A stretch of 25,186 nucleotides of DNA, from assembly GCA_021826035.1 (NCBI GenBank), contig JAKBBE010000034.1:1-25186 (forward strand), written 5' to 3'. The translations under genes were made by a program, and so were the position numbers. The notes under the pieces were generated by a model. It worked only from the letters and a program-made list of their open reading frames with translations. It had not been told where the DNA came from and made no database searches. Positions 16,400 through 25,186 of the stretch are shown piece by piece. Positions within the stretch are counted from its first letter, which is position 1. Each line of letters opens with the position of its first letter. This stretch comes from Pseudomonadota bacterium. GTDB taxonomy: Bacteria; Pseudomonadota; Gammaproteobacteria; Steroidobacterales; Steroidobacteraceae.

Positions 16400-18153
16400 T
16401 CCCGGCCCTCGAGGGTGGACAGATCTCCTTCCGGAAGGCCGAGTTCGCGCGCTCGCAGCAATCGACGCATGATCTTGCCACTGCGCGTGCGGGGCAAACT
16501 GTCGCTGAAGACGATCTCGCGTGGCGCCACGACCGCGCCGAGGAGCCGCCGGGCGTGGCCCATGATCTGGCGGCGCAGAGCGTCATTCCCCTCGAAGCCG
16601 CTTCGCAGCTCGACGAAGGCCTTTACGGCCTGGCCGGCAATCGGATCGGGAACGCCGATCACGGCGACCTGCGCCACGGCCGGATGCGTCATGAGGGTAC
16701 TTTCGACCTCGAAGGGACTGATGAGGTGGCCGGCCGACTTGATGACGTCGTCGGCGCGGCCAACGAACCAGAAGTAGCCCTCGTTGTCGCGCCGGGCCAA
16801 ATCGCCGGCGAGGTACCACCCGTCGAGGAAGCTTTGCCGGTAGCGCTCTGGGTCTTCAAGGTAGCTGCTGAACATCGATGGCCAGCCGGGGCGCAAGGCG
16901 ATTTCCCCCACCTGCTCGGGTGATTCGACGACCTCGAGCGTACCCTGTGCCGTGCGTCGGACGACCTGCGCCTCGACGCCGGGGACCGCGCGTCCCATCG
17001 AGCCCGGCAGCACGTCGCAGGCCGCAAAATTCGCGATCATGATGGCCCCGGTCTCGGTCTGCCACCAGGTGTCGTGAAACGGCATGCCAAAGGCTTCCAC
17101 GCCCCAGAGAACCGCTTCCCCGTTGAGCGGCTCCCCGACGCTCGCCATGTGCCTCAGCTGCGGGTAATGGCGCTCACGGGTGAGCGCCGTCCCGGCCTTC
17201 ATGAGCATGCGGATCGCTGTCGGGGCGGTATACCAGACGTTCACGCGCTCTTCCTCGAGAATCTGGTACCAGCGCTGCGGATCAAACTCCTCGCGATCGA
17301 CGATCAGCTGTACGCCGCAGGTGAGTGGGCCGATCAATCCGTAAGCGATCCCTGTCACCCAACCCGGATCGGCCGTGCACCAGTAGACCTCGCCGGGGTG
17401 CAGGTCGAGAACCAGCTGGCTGGTGGCGTGCTGGGCAATGACCGCGGCATGCGTGAGCGTTACGCCCTTCGGCTTGCCGGTCGTCCCGCTCGTAAAGTGC
17501 AGCAGAGCGACGTCGGTATCTCGCGTGAGGGTGGTCTGGTACGCATCCGACGCACCGTCCATCAGGCACGCAAAATCACTCGTGCCTTCCGGCAGCTTGC
17601 GCTCTGTGCCTTCTGACACGATGAGGACACTGCGCAATTCAGGCAGGTCCGACCGAATTGGCGCGACCTTGCGGCGATACAGATTCTCAGTGGTCACGAG
17701 CAGCTGAACGTGACCGAGTTGCAGGCGTGTCTTCAGCGGATCAGGACCGAACGCCGAGAACAGCGAGCAGAAGACATTGCCCGCCTTGACCGCTCCGAGC
17801 GCCGCGCTGAAGAGTTCCGGAACGCGGCCGAGGAGGGTGGCGATGGTCGCTCCGCGGGCAATACCCAGCGATCGCAATACATTGGCAAATTGATTCGAGT
17901 GACGCTGCAGGTCACCGTACGTCACGTCAACGCGCCGCCACTCGCGGTCGAGAAAGCGCGCTGCAATCTGATCGGCTCGCCCCCGCTCGACCTGGCGGTC
18001 GACCGCCTCGTGCGCAAGATTGAGGTGCGGATCGGACGAGCCAGTGAGTGCGCGACGGGATTCCGACCAATCGAACCGCTGTCGAGCGGACTCGTAGTCG
18101 CTCAGGTAGTGCTCAAGACTTCCCGGCGTTTTGTGTAGGGTTCGCTCTGCCAT
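16396..18153 (-). CDS. Acetyl-CoA synthetase-type acyl-CoA ligase
   Basis: A 585-residue ANL-superfamily ligase that activates a short carboxylic acid through an acyl-AMP. The phosphate loop is [20 protein letters not shown] carries the tryptophan that limits acetyl-CoA synthetases to acetate or propionate. [20 protein letters not shown] is the hinge region. [11 protein letters not shown] contains Lys560, the residue acetylated in regulated family members. The length is nearer the 570-residue Bacillus AcsA type than the 650-residue E. coli Acs. I chose ATG 18153 because upstream residues to 18375 are Arg-rich noise. It is the first gene of the operon and overlaps E1 alpha by four bases. Acetate is the favoured substrate, and both operon enzymes would then deliver acetyl groups. 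Confidence 0.92.
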   Translation of the reverse strand: MAERTLHKTPGSLEHYLSDYESARQRFDWSESRRALTGSSDPHLNLAHEAVDRQVERGRADQIAARFLDREWRRVDVTYGDLQRHSNQFANVLRSLGIARGATIATLLGRVPELFSAALGAVKAGNVFCSLFSAFGPDPLKTRLQLGHVQLLVTTENLYRRKVAPIRSDLPELRSVLIVSEGTERKLPEGTSDFACLMDGASDAYQTTLTRDTDVALLHFTSGTTGKPKGVTLTHAAVIAQHATSQLVLDLHPGEVYWCTADPGWVTGIAYGLIGPLTCGVQLIVDREEFDPQRWYQILEEERVNVWYTAPTAIRMLMKAGTALTRERHYPQLRHMASVGEPLNGEAVLWGVEAFGMPFHDTWWQTETGAIMIANFAACDVLPGSMGRAVPGVEAQVVRRTAQGTLEVVESPEQVGEIALRPGWPSMFSSYLEDPERYRQSFLDGWYLAGDLARRDNEGYFWFVGRADDVIKSAGHLISPFEVESTLMTHPAVAQVAVIGVPDPIAGQAVKAFVELRSGFEGNDALRRQIMGHARRLLGAVVAPREIVFSDSLPRTRSGKIMRRLLRARELGLPEGDLSTLEGRE

Positions 18154-19092
18154 CGCCGCGTTCCGTGGAAAGTGATTGTGCGGCGAGGCGGTGCGAAGTC
18201 GATCCGCGATAGTACCTACCTCCCTACGGCGGGAGCGGCCGAAGCGTCTCGAGAGGCGGAGTCTTGATCGCTTCCGCCGAGTTCGGGCGGGGCAACATCC
18301 CGCCGCGCCAAGCCGGTCGTTCCGAACAGACTGCCGCAGTGTCCGGCAACGGGAGCGCCTGAGCGCCGCTGGCACAATGTGACGGACCGCCGGAGGACTG
18401 CTGTCCGGCCGGGTGGGGGAGAGTGAAACAAGTCGACCGCGTGCCTCCGTGACGAGCTACCGCTGACCGGAGGCATGCGGTCGTCTGAGGTTGGGACACG
18501 CTCTGGCGCACGACATTCGCGGATGCCGGTCAGGAGCGTCTGCTGCATGTGACCGGGGCGTCCCTTGAGAAACTGAAGGCTCGGCAGGATGGTGAGACGA
18601 AGTCGACCACACAGTCTCGCGCGTGTGCGCACGAGGCCGGTTCGGCAGCGGTCAAACCGATAAATGTGTCGGAGGCGCTTCGGAGCGCCATCCGGTCGTA
18701 TCCGCGCCGCGGCGCGCGGCGCAGCGATGCCAGCACGCCGGCGTTGGCACGAAGACGGCGGGTGACGCTACTGCGCTGGTTGTATTCCTGAAGCCGACTG
18801 TGCTAGTTTCCCGCTGAATAGAAGAAATGATCCCCAACGGGTCGCCTGACACCACCTCCGACCGGCAAGCGGGTCCGCGGTGCAGTCGACTGCTCACGGA
18901 AGGACCGAGTGGGAGATTGCAGAAACATACACGTCAGCAAGCTGTGCGATGTCTCCAGGGCGGGCGCGACTCGGAGTCGGCCGCCTTCCGCAAAATCACA
19001 CGCGTGCGCGCATCGTCCCGGTCGTGCTTGTCTGACACGATTGCCGAAACCTGAATCCGTTGTGCTTCTGGCTAAGCACTGAGAGAGGGCTC
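18154..19092. other. 939-base intergenic region between divergent operons
   Basis: I see no gene with family likeness. Short frames (for example plus-strand 18549-18791 and 18827-19054) have Arg/Ser-rich composition typical of chance frames. The region must hold the start of the minus-strand synthetase operon near its left end; TACTAT on the minus strand (about 18209-18214) is a -10 candidate without a clear -35. A plus-strand promoter candidate sits at 18780-18809. AGAGAGGG (19082-19089) is the ribosome binding site for the ABC ATPase. The length is unusual for this compact window and could hide a small RNA or a decayed gene. Confidence 0.4.
18780..18809 (+). promoter_or_regulatory. Candidate promoter for the ABC/peptidase operon
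   Basis: TTGTAT (18780-18785) and TAGTTT (18804-18809) are 18 bases apart, with TG one base before the -10 box as in extended -10 promoters. Transcription would begin near 18816, giving a leader of about 275 bases before the ATPase start. Evidence is sequence likeness only. Confidence 0.35.
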
Positions 19093-19977
19093 ATGCTCAC
19101 CATCCGCAATCTATCCAAGACCTATCCCAATGGGGTTCGCGCGCTGAGCGACGTGTCGCTGGACATCCCCAACGGAATGTTCGGTCTGCTGGGGCCGAAT
19201 GGCGCGGGTAAGTCGACACTGATGCGCACGATTGCGACACTGCAGGATCCGGATGCCGGCACGATCAAACTAGGCGATCTGGATGTGCTTGCCGATAAGT
19301 CCGCGACGCGGCGGCTTCTGGGCTACCTGCCTCAGGAGTTCGGGGTGTACCCGAAGGTGAGCGCTGAGGCGATGCTGGAGCATTTCGCAATCCTCAAGGG
19401 CGTCACCAATCGGGGGGAGCGTCGTGAGCTCGTTGCGGCGCTGCTAAATCAGGTAAATCTCTACGAAGTCCGAAAACGAAGGCTTGGAACGTTCTCCGGC
19501 GGAATGCGACAGCGTTTCGGTGTTGCCCAGGCGCTGATTGGAGCGCCACGGTTGGTGATTGTGGATGAGCCGACGGCCGGTCTGGATCCCGAGGAACGAC
19601 AGCGCTTTTTGAATCTGCTGGCGGAAATCGGCGAGCGAGTGGTCGTGATTCTGTCCACGCACATCGTTGATGACGTGAGCGAACTGTGTCCGCGCATGGC
19701 GATCATCGCCGAAGGCCGGGTCCGCTTGGCCGGCGAGCCGCGCGAGACCATCCGGGCTCTCGAAGGGCGTGTCTGGCGGCGAACGATCGACAAGGTCGCG
19801 CTCAGTGAGTACCGGGCGCGGTACACCGTGCTGTCGACGCGGCTGTCCGGCGGCGCCACACTGATTCATGTGCTTGCCGACGCGCAACCTGAGAGCGGAT
19901 TCGAGTGCATAGCGCCCGACCTCGAGGACGTCTATTTCGGCCAGTTGCACCAAGCAGCCGCCGCACGGGCTGCCTGA
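19093..19977 (+). CDS. ABC transporter ATP-binding protein
   Basis: A 294-residue nucleotide-binding domain of the multidrug/ABC-2 (CcmA-like) type. Walker A is GPNGAGKST (34-42), the signature is FSGGMRQRFG (usual L replaced by F), Walker B is LVIVDEPTAGLD, and the switch histidine lies in LSTHIVDDV. The C-terminal about 80 residues are the regulatory tail seen in ABC-2 ATPases. I chose ATG 19093, with AGAGAGGG just upstream, because the longer in-frame start (19060) adds 11 residues without family likeness. Its stop lies one base before the next start, so it is coupled to the permease-peptidase, which it should energise at the inner membrane. Confidence 0.95.
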   Translation: MLTIRNLSKTYPNGVRALSDVSLDIPNGMFGLLGPNGAGKSTLMRTIATLQDPDAGTIKLGDLDVLADKSATRRLLGYLPQEFGVYPKVSAEAMLEHFAILKGVTNRGERRELVAALLNQVNLYEVRKRRLGTFSGGMRQRFGVAQALIGAPRLVIVDEPTAGLDPEERQRFLNLLAEIGERVVVILSTHIVDDVSELCPRMAIIAEGRVRLAGEPRETIRALEGRVWRRTIDKVALSEYRARYTVLSTRLSGGATLIHVLADAQPESGFECIAPDLEDVYFGQLHQAAAARAA

Positions 19978-19978
19978 C

Positions 19979-22900
19979 ATGTTCCGAGAAATCATCCGTT
20001 TCGAACTCAGGCAGCAGCTACGCAGTCCGCTGCTGTGGCTGGTGGCTTTCCTCCTCGCGGCGCTGGCCTGCGCGGCAACTTCCTCGCATTCCGTGACGAT
20101 CGGAGGCGGGATCGGAAACGTTCACCGCAATGCGCCGACTGTCGTGATCAACATGCTCGGCATGTTCTCGGTCATTGGGTTGTTCCTGATACCGATGTTC
20201 GTGGTCGGGGCCGTGCTTCGGGACTTCGGTGCCAATACGGCAGAGATGATGTTCGCGACACCTGTCGGCCGTGGAACGTATCTCGGTGGACGTTTTGCGG
20301 CTGGTTGGCTAGCCAGTGTCATGGTGATGTTCATCGTTGCGATCGGCATGTGGCTGGGCTCACTGATGCCCTGGCTGGATCCGATGCGACTCGGTCCGAC
20401 GCCTTGGGCCGCGTACGCGTGGGGGATCGGTGTCATCGTGCTGCCCAATCTGCTCTTTCTGAGCGCACTGCTGACGCTTGTGGCCGCCTTGACCCGATCG
20501 ATGCTGGCGACCTATGTCGGTGTCGTTGCATTCTTCGTAATCCGGATCATTGCGAACCTGGCGTTGGGTCACGGTAACATCGCGCATCAGAGTGCCGCGG
20601 CGCTCGATGATCCGTTTGGGATCGCGGCGTTGAATCTCGTGACGCGCTATTGGACCGCGATGGACCAGAATCATCGCATCCCTGCGCTGACGGGGTTGCT
20701 GGTTGAGAATCGCCTGATATGGCTATCCATCGCCGCATTGATGCTCGGGACCAGCTTGCTGCTGTTCAAGCCCGAACGGGATGGCATTCGCTGGCTTAGG
20801 CGCAAGCGGTCTGCTGTCGGTCAGGTGCCGAATAAACAAACGGTGGGGCAACTGCGGCTGCCTCACGTCGCGCTTCAGTCCGGCATCAGCGCCCGCCTCA
20901 CGCAGTTCGGCGCAATGATGCGGCTCGATGCGCTGAACGTGCTGGGCAGCACTGCGTTTCTCGTAATGCTGCTGTTTGGTCTGCTGAATCTCACCGGATT
21001 TCTCATTTTCTCGGGACAGATATTCGGCACCAGCACCTATCCCGTCACGGAGCAGATGGCTGCTGCAATCAACGATACTTACAAATGGCTCCTGTGGATC
21101 ATTCTCGGCTTCTACGCCGGCGAACTGATCTGGCGGGAGCGCGCCGCCCGGATCAATGAGGTCATGGACGCGCTGCCGACTCCAGAATGGATCCCATTGT
21201 TCGCAAAGATCGCCGCGCTTGTCGCAGTAATCGCAGTGTTTTTGCTGGCCGCGTCGCTGTACTGCGCGGGTTTCCAGCTGGTACATGGATTTCACGACAT
21301 TCAGGTGCTCCTGTATCTGAAATTCCTGGGTTTGGACTTGATTCAATTTGCGTGGTTCGCGGCTTTCGCTGTCGTGTTGCAGAGTCTCGCGAGCAATAAA
21401 TTCGCCGGTTACGCATTGACTGTCGCTTACATGCTGGCGCTGATTGCGTTGGCTCAGTTGCATTTTGCGGACAACCTGTATCTGCCCGGCATTGCCCCTT
21501 CGGCGCCGTATTCGGACATCAATGGCTTCGGTACGTTCTGGGTTGGCACGCTCTGGTTCTATGCATACTGGTATCTGCTTGTGGTGGCGCTGCTGGTGCT
21601 GGCTGCATTGTTCCGCGTACGCGGAAATCCAGATAGTTGGCGCGCGCGGTACAAGGTTGCGACACGGCGATTCGGCGTGCCGCAACGGGTGACCATGGTC
21701 GTGGCGTTGATCGGCTTTGCTGTAGTCGGATCATTCATTTTTTATAATACACATGAGCTGTATCGGTACCGGACGCACGAGGAGAAGCTACGTCTGGCAG
21801 CGGATTACGAGAAGGCATACAAGAAGTATCAGTACCTTCCCGGTCCACGAATCACGGATGTCAAGCTCGACATCGCAATGTACCCGGCGCAGCGCCGTGC
21901 AGATGTCCGCGGTCAGTACACTCTGGTGAACAGGCATACGCATCCGCTGGATGAATTGCTGGTCCAGTTGCCGGTTCCGAGCACGCGTGAATTCAAGGTG
22001 GGTCTGAGGTTTCCGGCACATACGGTCGAGATCGCCAATGCAGCGCAGGGCTTTTACCTCTATCGGTTGGCACAACCGCTGGCTCCCGGCTCATCGATGA
22101 CATTCCAGTTCCACGAACGAGTTGCCTATCCCGGGTTTGCCAATGAGCCTGCGGGCAGGCAGATCGTTCGAAATGGCACATTCTTCACCAATGAGTCGTT
22201 TCCGCAATTCTGCTACGACGTTGATCGTCAGCTCACCGATACCAATCAGAGGCGAAGGTTCGGACTCCCGATGGCTCAGCGGATGCCCAAGCGATCGGAC
22301 GCGCGGGCGCATGCGAACACATACATCAGCTGTGACTCGGACTGGGTCAATTTCTCGGCGACGGTTTCTACTAGTGCCGATCAGATTGCACTTGCGCCAG
22401 GGCGTCTGATCAAGGAGTGGACAGCCGGAGACCGTCGCTATTTTCACTATGTGCTCGGTGCGCCTACGTTGAACTTCTTCTCGTTCCAGTCGGCGCGATA
22501 CAAGGTTGCGCGCTCGCGATGGAAGAACGTCGCGCTGGAAGTCTACTACGTCGGTCGTCACGCATATAACGTCAAGCGGGCGCTGGCGGCAATGAAAGAC
22601 GCGTTGGCGTTCTGCAGCAAGCATTTCGGACCGTATCAGTTCCGGCAGCTGCGCATCGTCGAGTTTCCGGGATATGCGACCTATGCGCAGACGTTCCCGG
22701 GTACTATCCCGTATTCCCACCGTTTCATGCTTCAGGATCTACGCAAGCCCTCCGACCTCGATTACGTCACATACGTGACGGCGCATGAGACGTCACACGA
22801 GTGGTGGGCGCACCAGGCGATCGGGGCAGATGTGCGCGGCGCCACGATGTTGAGCGAGTCGCTGGCGCAGTATTCGGCGATGATGGTGATGAAGAGGCTG

Positions 22901-23575
22901 TACGGACCGCTTGCGATGCGCAAGTTCCTGAAGTACGAGGTTGATCAGTACCTCGCCGGTCGTGCTGCCGAGCGAGTCCAGGAGGAGCCGCTGGTTCGGG
23001 TGGATGAGCAGCAAGGCTACATAGACTACGACAAGGCCGCGGTAATTCTCTACGCCCTGCAGGACTACTTGGGCGAGGACAAGGTGGATGCGGCCCTGCG
23101 TACCTGGCTGGACCAGGTCCGATTCCAGCAGCCGCCATACACGGATTCGCACGATCTCATGAGTGATCTGCGCGCCGCGGCCGGACCGACCGATCAGAAT
23201 CTGATCAAGGACTTCTTCGATCGGATCACCCTCTTCCAAGATCGCATGAGGTCGGCCTCTGCGACGAGGCTGCCGAACGGATCGTACCGTGTAACGATGC
23301 ATGTGCATGCCGCCGAGTATTCTGCCAATGGCAAGGGCAAGGAAACCCGCATGAAGCTCGATATCCCGATCGAGATCGGTGTGTTTGCGCGAGCGAAGGA
23401 CGGACAGGAGCAGGACGAGACCCCCTTGTACCTGGCTAAATATCCCGTCGCAAACGGTGACAGCACAATCCAGGTCACGGTGGCCGGTAAGCCGTATCAG
23501 GCCGGCATTGACCCGTTCAACGAGCTGATCGATCGGGTGAGCACCGGCAAGCGTGTGCGGGTAGTGGTCCGGTAG
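19979..23575 (+). CDS. ABC-2 type permease fused to an M1 zinc metallopeptidase
   Basis: A 1198-residue two-part protein. Residues about 1-600 are membrane-embedded: an ABC-2-like half (MFREIIRFELRQQLRSPLLW, then about six helices to residue about 265) and a second set of about six helices (about 325-590). Residues about 620-1080 form an M1 aminopeptidase-like module. It has zinc-site HETSHEWW (His936, Glu937, His940), third ligand Glu960 in LSESLAQYS, and a downstream YDKAAVILYAL segment containing the expected tyrosine region. The canonical GAMEN exopeptidase motif is absent; FPGYATYAQTFPGTIPYSH holds that place. This architecture is a known but poorly understood family annotated as ABC permease/M1 aminopeptidase. 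The peptidase domain follows the last helix and probably faces the periplasm. Whether it trims peptides or serves the transporter is unknown. Confidence 0.93.
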   Translation: MFREIIRFELRQQLRSPLLWLVAFLLAALACAATSSHSVTIGGGIGNVHRNAPTVVINMLGMFSVIGLFLIPMFVVGAVLRDFGANTAEMMFATPVGRGTYLGGRFAAGWLASVMVMFIVAIGMWLGSLMPWLDPMRLGPTPWAAYAWGIGVIVLPNLLFLSALLTLVAALTRSMLATYVGVVAFFVIRIIANLALGHGNIAHQSAAALDDPFGIAALNLVTRYWTAMDQNHRIPALTGLLVENRLIWLSIAALMLGTSLLLFKPERDGIRWLRRKRSAVGQVPNKQTVGQLRLPHVALQSGISARLTQFGAMMRLDALNVLGSTAFLVMLLFGLLNLTGFLIFSGQIFGTSTYPVTEQMAAAINDTYKWLLWIILGFYAGELIWRERAARINEVMDALPTPEWIPLFAKIAALVAVIAVFLLAASLYCAGFQLVHGFHDIQVLLYLKFLGLDLIQFAWFAAFAVVLQSLASNKFAGYALTVAYMLALIALAQLHFADNLYLPGIAPSAPYSDINGFGTFWVGTLWFYAYWYLLVVALLVLAALFRVRGNPDSWRARYKVATRRFGVPQRVTMVVALIGFAVVGSFIFYNTHELYRYRTHEEKLRLAADYEKAYKKYQYLPGPRITDVKLDIAMYPAQRRADVRGQYTLVNRHTHPLDELLVQLPVPSTREFKVGLRFPAHTVEIANAAQGFYLYRLAQPLAPGSSMTFQFHERVAYPGFANEPAGRQIVRNGTFFTNESFPQFCYDVDRQLTDTNQRRRFGLPMAQRMPKRSDARAHANTYISCDSDWVNFSATVSTSADQIALAPGRLIKEWTAGDRRYFHYVLGAPTLNFFSFQSARYKVARSRWKNVALEVYYVGRHAYNVKRALAAMKDALAFCSKHFGPYQFRQLRIVEFPGYATYAQTFPGTIPYSHRFMLQDLRKPSDLDYVTYVTAHETSHEWWAHQAIGADVRGATMLSESLAQYSAMMVMKRLYGPLAMRKFLKYEVDQYLAGRAAERVQEEPLVRVDEQQGYIDYDKAAVILYALQDYLGEDKVDAALRTWLDQVRFQQPPYTDSHDLMSDLRAAAGPTDQNLIKDFFDRITLFQDRMRSASATRLPNGSYRVTMHVHAAEYSANGKGKETRMKLDIPIEIGVFARAKDGQEQDETPLYLAKYPVANGDSTIQVTVAGKPYQAGIDPFNELIDRVSTGKRVRVVVR

Positions 23576-24326
23576 GCAAGGCGAGCTGCGCGGAGGCCGC
23601 CACCGAGAGCCGGACGCCGTTACCGGACTCGAGTGTGCTGAGCTCATTGGCACGGTCAATGGTGTGTTCACGCGGAATGCGTCCTCAGGCGCGACGCTGT
23701 GCTGTGCCGGGGGCAGTTGTGAAATGTGTGCTCGAGCATTCGGCGCCTGTCGGGTTACGCGGACAATCGGCACGTCCTGTTGCGTCTTCGCCTGGCTGCT
23801 TGGTGTGGTGACAGATTGCGTTGGCTGCGCTGTGACCTGAGCACGCGAGCATGGTGGACGCTCGCGGACTGATCGGTGCAATCCGACGCTGTGGAGAATA
23901 GTATCGGGAGAGTCGCGTCTGTCGTCTGTCGGCGTCGCGTGGGGCTTGCTAAGGCGGCTTGCGTTAACCATTGAGTCGCCTCGATCTGTTCAGATCCGGA
24001 GCGCTGATTCGGCAAGGGGGAGAGCGCTCGTGCCGCAGCGGATTCTGACGCATGGATCAGGAACCTGGGATCGCGATCTTCCAGCTTTCCGAGGGAGCAA
24101 GCGTGGCTCCCCCCTGGCGATGTGCGCCCGGGTATTCATGAGCGTTCGGTGCGAGCTATACGTATGGCGGTATGCCGGAGCACCGTTCACAGTCGAGGCC
24201 TATGGGGCACTGCAGAGGATCCCGGCGCGCGCAGTGCAAGTCTTGCGTCGGTAGGTGCGATGAGTGAGTGCCGAGCGCATATCGGATCAGAGGGGTGCTC
24301 CCCTAAGTGACACCCCCACGCCGCGG
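23576..24326. other. 751-base gap inside the export locus
   Basis: No gene with recognisable family features. A plus-strand frame at 23946-24254 gives 102 residues with the Arg-rich look of chance coding. Many stop codons interrupt the other frames, and no motif from the flanking ABC or adaptor families is visible, so a decayed gene cannot be shown. AGGGG/CCCCT (24291-24304) form a small hairpin 22 bases before the adaptor start. The adaptor probably has its own promoter here, but I cannot place one with confidence. Confidence 0.4.
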
Positions 24327-25186
24327 ATGAGGCGGTACCGTGTCCTCCTGACCGCGGTCGCGCTTGTGCTTGTGTCCGGTGTGGCGGCGGCCTGGTGGTT
24401 TATGCGACCCGTGGCGCCGCCGAGGTATGTGACGGCCACTTTGAGTCGCGGCACCGTGTCGCGCACCGTGACGGCAACTGGCACGGTGAATCCGGTGATG
24501 ACCATCATCGTCGGGTCATATGTCTCGGGCGTCATCAGGGATGTGTATTGTGACTACAATACCCGGGTCAGGAAGGGACAGCTGTGCGCAAAGATTGACG
24601 CTCGGCCATACGAGACCGCCCTGGAACAGGCCGAGGGTGCGCTCACTCGTGACAGTGCACAGCTCGCCGGCGCCCGAGCGGATCTCGCCCGATATTCGGC
24701 ACTGGTCACGAAGCACCTTGTTGCCCAAATCACGTTTAACGATCAGGAGGCGCTGGTGCACCAGCTCGAGGGCTCGGTGCAACTCGACCGCGCGCTGGTA
24801 TCGACCGCCAAGGTGAATCTCGGCTACACGAGCATTGTCTCTCCGGTCGATGGCACGGTGGTTGCTCGGAACATCACGGTCGGACAGACCGTTGCTGCGA
24901 GTTTTCAGACGCCGACGCTCTTTTTGATTGCAACAGACCTGACACGGATGCAGGTCGACACGAATGTCAGTGAAAGCGACATCGGTACCATCAAGGATGG
25001 TGACCCAGGCGACTTCACGGTCGAGGCGTTCCCAGGTCGAGTTTTTCGGGGAAGCATCGTGCAGGTGCGCCAGGCGCCTCAGGTGATTCAAAACGTGGTC
25101 ACCTATGACGCCGTGCTGGGCGTTTCGAATCCAGAGTTCCTTCTGAAGCCCGGGATGACGGCGACGGTGAACATCGTCACGGCGCA
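24327..25186 (+). CDS. MacA/HlyD-type periplasmic adaptor (membrane fusion protein), 3' end missing
   Basis: The first 286 residues of an RND/ABC efflux adaptor; the frame is open at the window end. An N-terminal signal anchor (YRVLLTAVALVLVSGVAAAWW, without a lipobox cysteine) is followed by the first half-lipoyl segment (GTVNPVMTIIVGSYVSGVI, RKGQLCAKIDARPYE). A coiled-coil hairpin comes next (about 95-165, shorter than in HlyD), then the second half (GYTSIVSPVDGTVVARNITVG) and the beta-barrel region (FLIATDLTRMQVDTNVSESD). This order is that of MacA, the partner of the MacB ABC permease and an outer-membrane channel such as TolC. A macB-like gene is expected just beyond the window. The ATG at 24327 starts two codons before the signal anchor; no strong ribosome binding site is seen. 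Confidence 0.92.
   Translation, partial: MRRYRVLLTAVALVLVSGVAAAWWFMRPVAPPRYVTATLSRGTVSRTVTATGTVNPVMTIIVGSYVSGVIRDVYCDYNTRVRKGQLCAKIDARPYETALEQAEGALTRDSAQLAGARADLARYSALVTKHLVAQITFNDQEALVHQLEGSVQLDRALVSTAKVNLGYTSIVSPVDGTVVARNITVGQTVAASFQTPTLFLIATDLTRMQVDTNVSESDIGTIKDGDPGDFTVEAFPGRVFRGSIVQVRQAPQVIQNVVTYDAVLGVSNPEFLLKPGMTATVNIVTA

Noticed and set aside
18549..18791. 80-residue plus-strand frame in the 939-base gap
   Set aside because: Low-complexity Arg/Ala/Ser content and no ribosome binding site or family likeness.
18827..19054. 75-residue plus-strand frame before the ABC ATPase
   Set aside because: It has a purine-rich stretch before its ATG, but the product is Arg/Ser-rich with no motif; most likely chance within the leader.
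20723..21685. 320-residue minus-strand open frame inside the permease gene
   Set aside because: Gln/Arg/His-rich mirror of the codons for membrane helices; no signal of an independent gene.
22793..23971. 392-residue minus-strand open frame across the peptidase 3' end
   Set aside because: The plus strand encodes the zinc site and the rest of the M1 domain here. The antisense frame has no domain and runs into noncoding DNA.
23946..24254. 102-residue plus-strand frame in the 751-base gap
   Set aside because: No recognisable motif and chance-like composition. It remains possible but unsupported.

Overview
The window is GC-rich DNA (by eye a little over 60% G+C) with the gene style of a free-living Proteobacterium. 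A Xanthomonadales/Steroidobacter/Nevskiales-like gammaproteobacterium is my best guess. It rests on the permease-M1 peptidase fusion, the LacI/SSS sugar-uptake arrangement and general codon use; no rRNA or other marker gene is present. I see no tRNA, rRNA, CRISPR array, transposase or insertion sequence. Both ends cut through genes.

Layout. (1) 1-5892, a mannoside or glycan-use locus: the 3' part of a GH2 glycosidase, an AGE-family sugar epimerase/isomerase overlapping it by 11 bases, a convergent LacI-type repressor, and a divergent sodium:solute symporter with a repressor-like palindrome in the shared promoter region. (2) 6339-8624, a REC-GAF-GGDEF-EAL signalling protein with a degenerate GGDEF site and an intact EAL site, so probably a c-di-GMP phosphodiesterase. 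(3) 8639-10839, an unrecognised about 200-residue protein on the minus strand and a YjeH-like APC amino-acid permease. (4) 10840-12243, a LysR regulator divergent from a small thioredoxin. (5) 12244-12783, a hairpin-rich leader and an orphan ACT-domain protein resembling the small subunit of acetohydroxyacid synthase. (6) 12987-18153, a tight minus-strand operon read in the order acyl-CoA synthetase, dehydrogenase E1 alpha, E1 beta, lipoyl E2, acyl carrier protein. (7) 19093-25186, an ABC ATPase, a 1198-residue permease fused to an M1 metallopeptidase and, after a 751-base gap, a MacA/HlyD-type periplasmic adaptor that runs off the window.

How the genes fit together. In block 1 the glycosidase would release sugar, the symporter would import it, the epimerase/isomerase would convert it (mannose to fructose is the favoured reading), and LacI would control uptake. 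In block 6 a synthetase of acetyl-CoA type and a pyruvate-dehydrogenase-type complex without its own E3 are translationally linked to a dedicated carrier protein. This is the most unusual grouping in the window. Block 7 looks like a membrane export or quality-control system: ATPase, permease-peptidase, then an efflux adaptor.

Long antisense reading frames are common here because of the high GC content. I treated them as shadows unless they showed family motifs.
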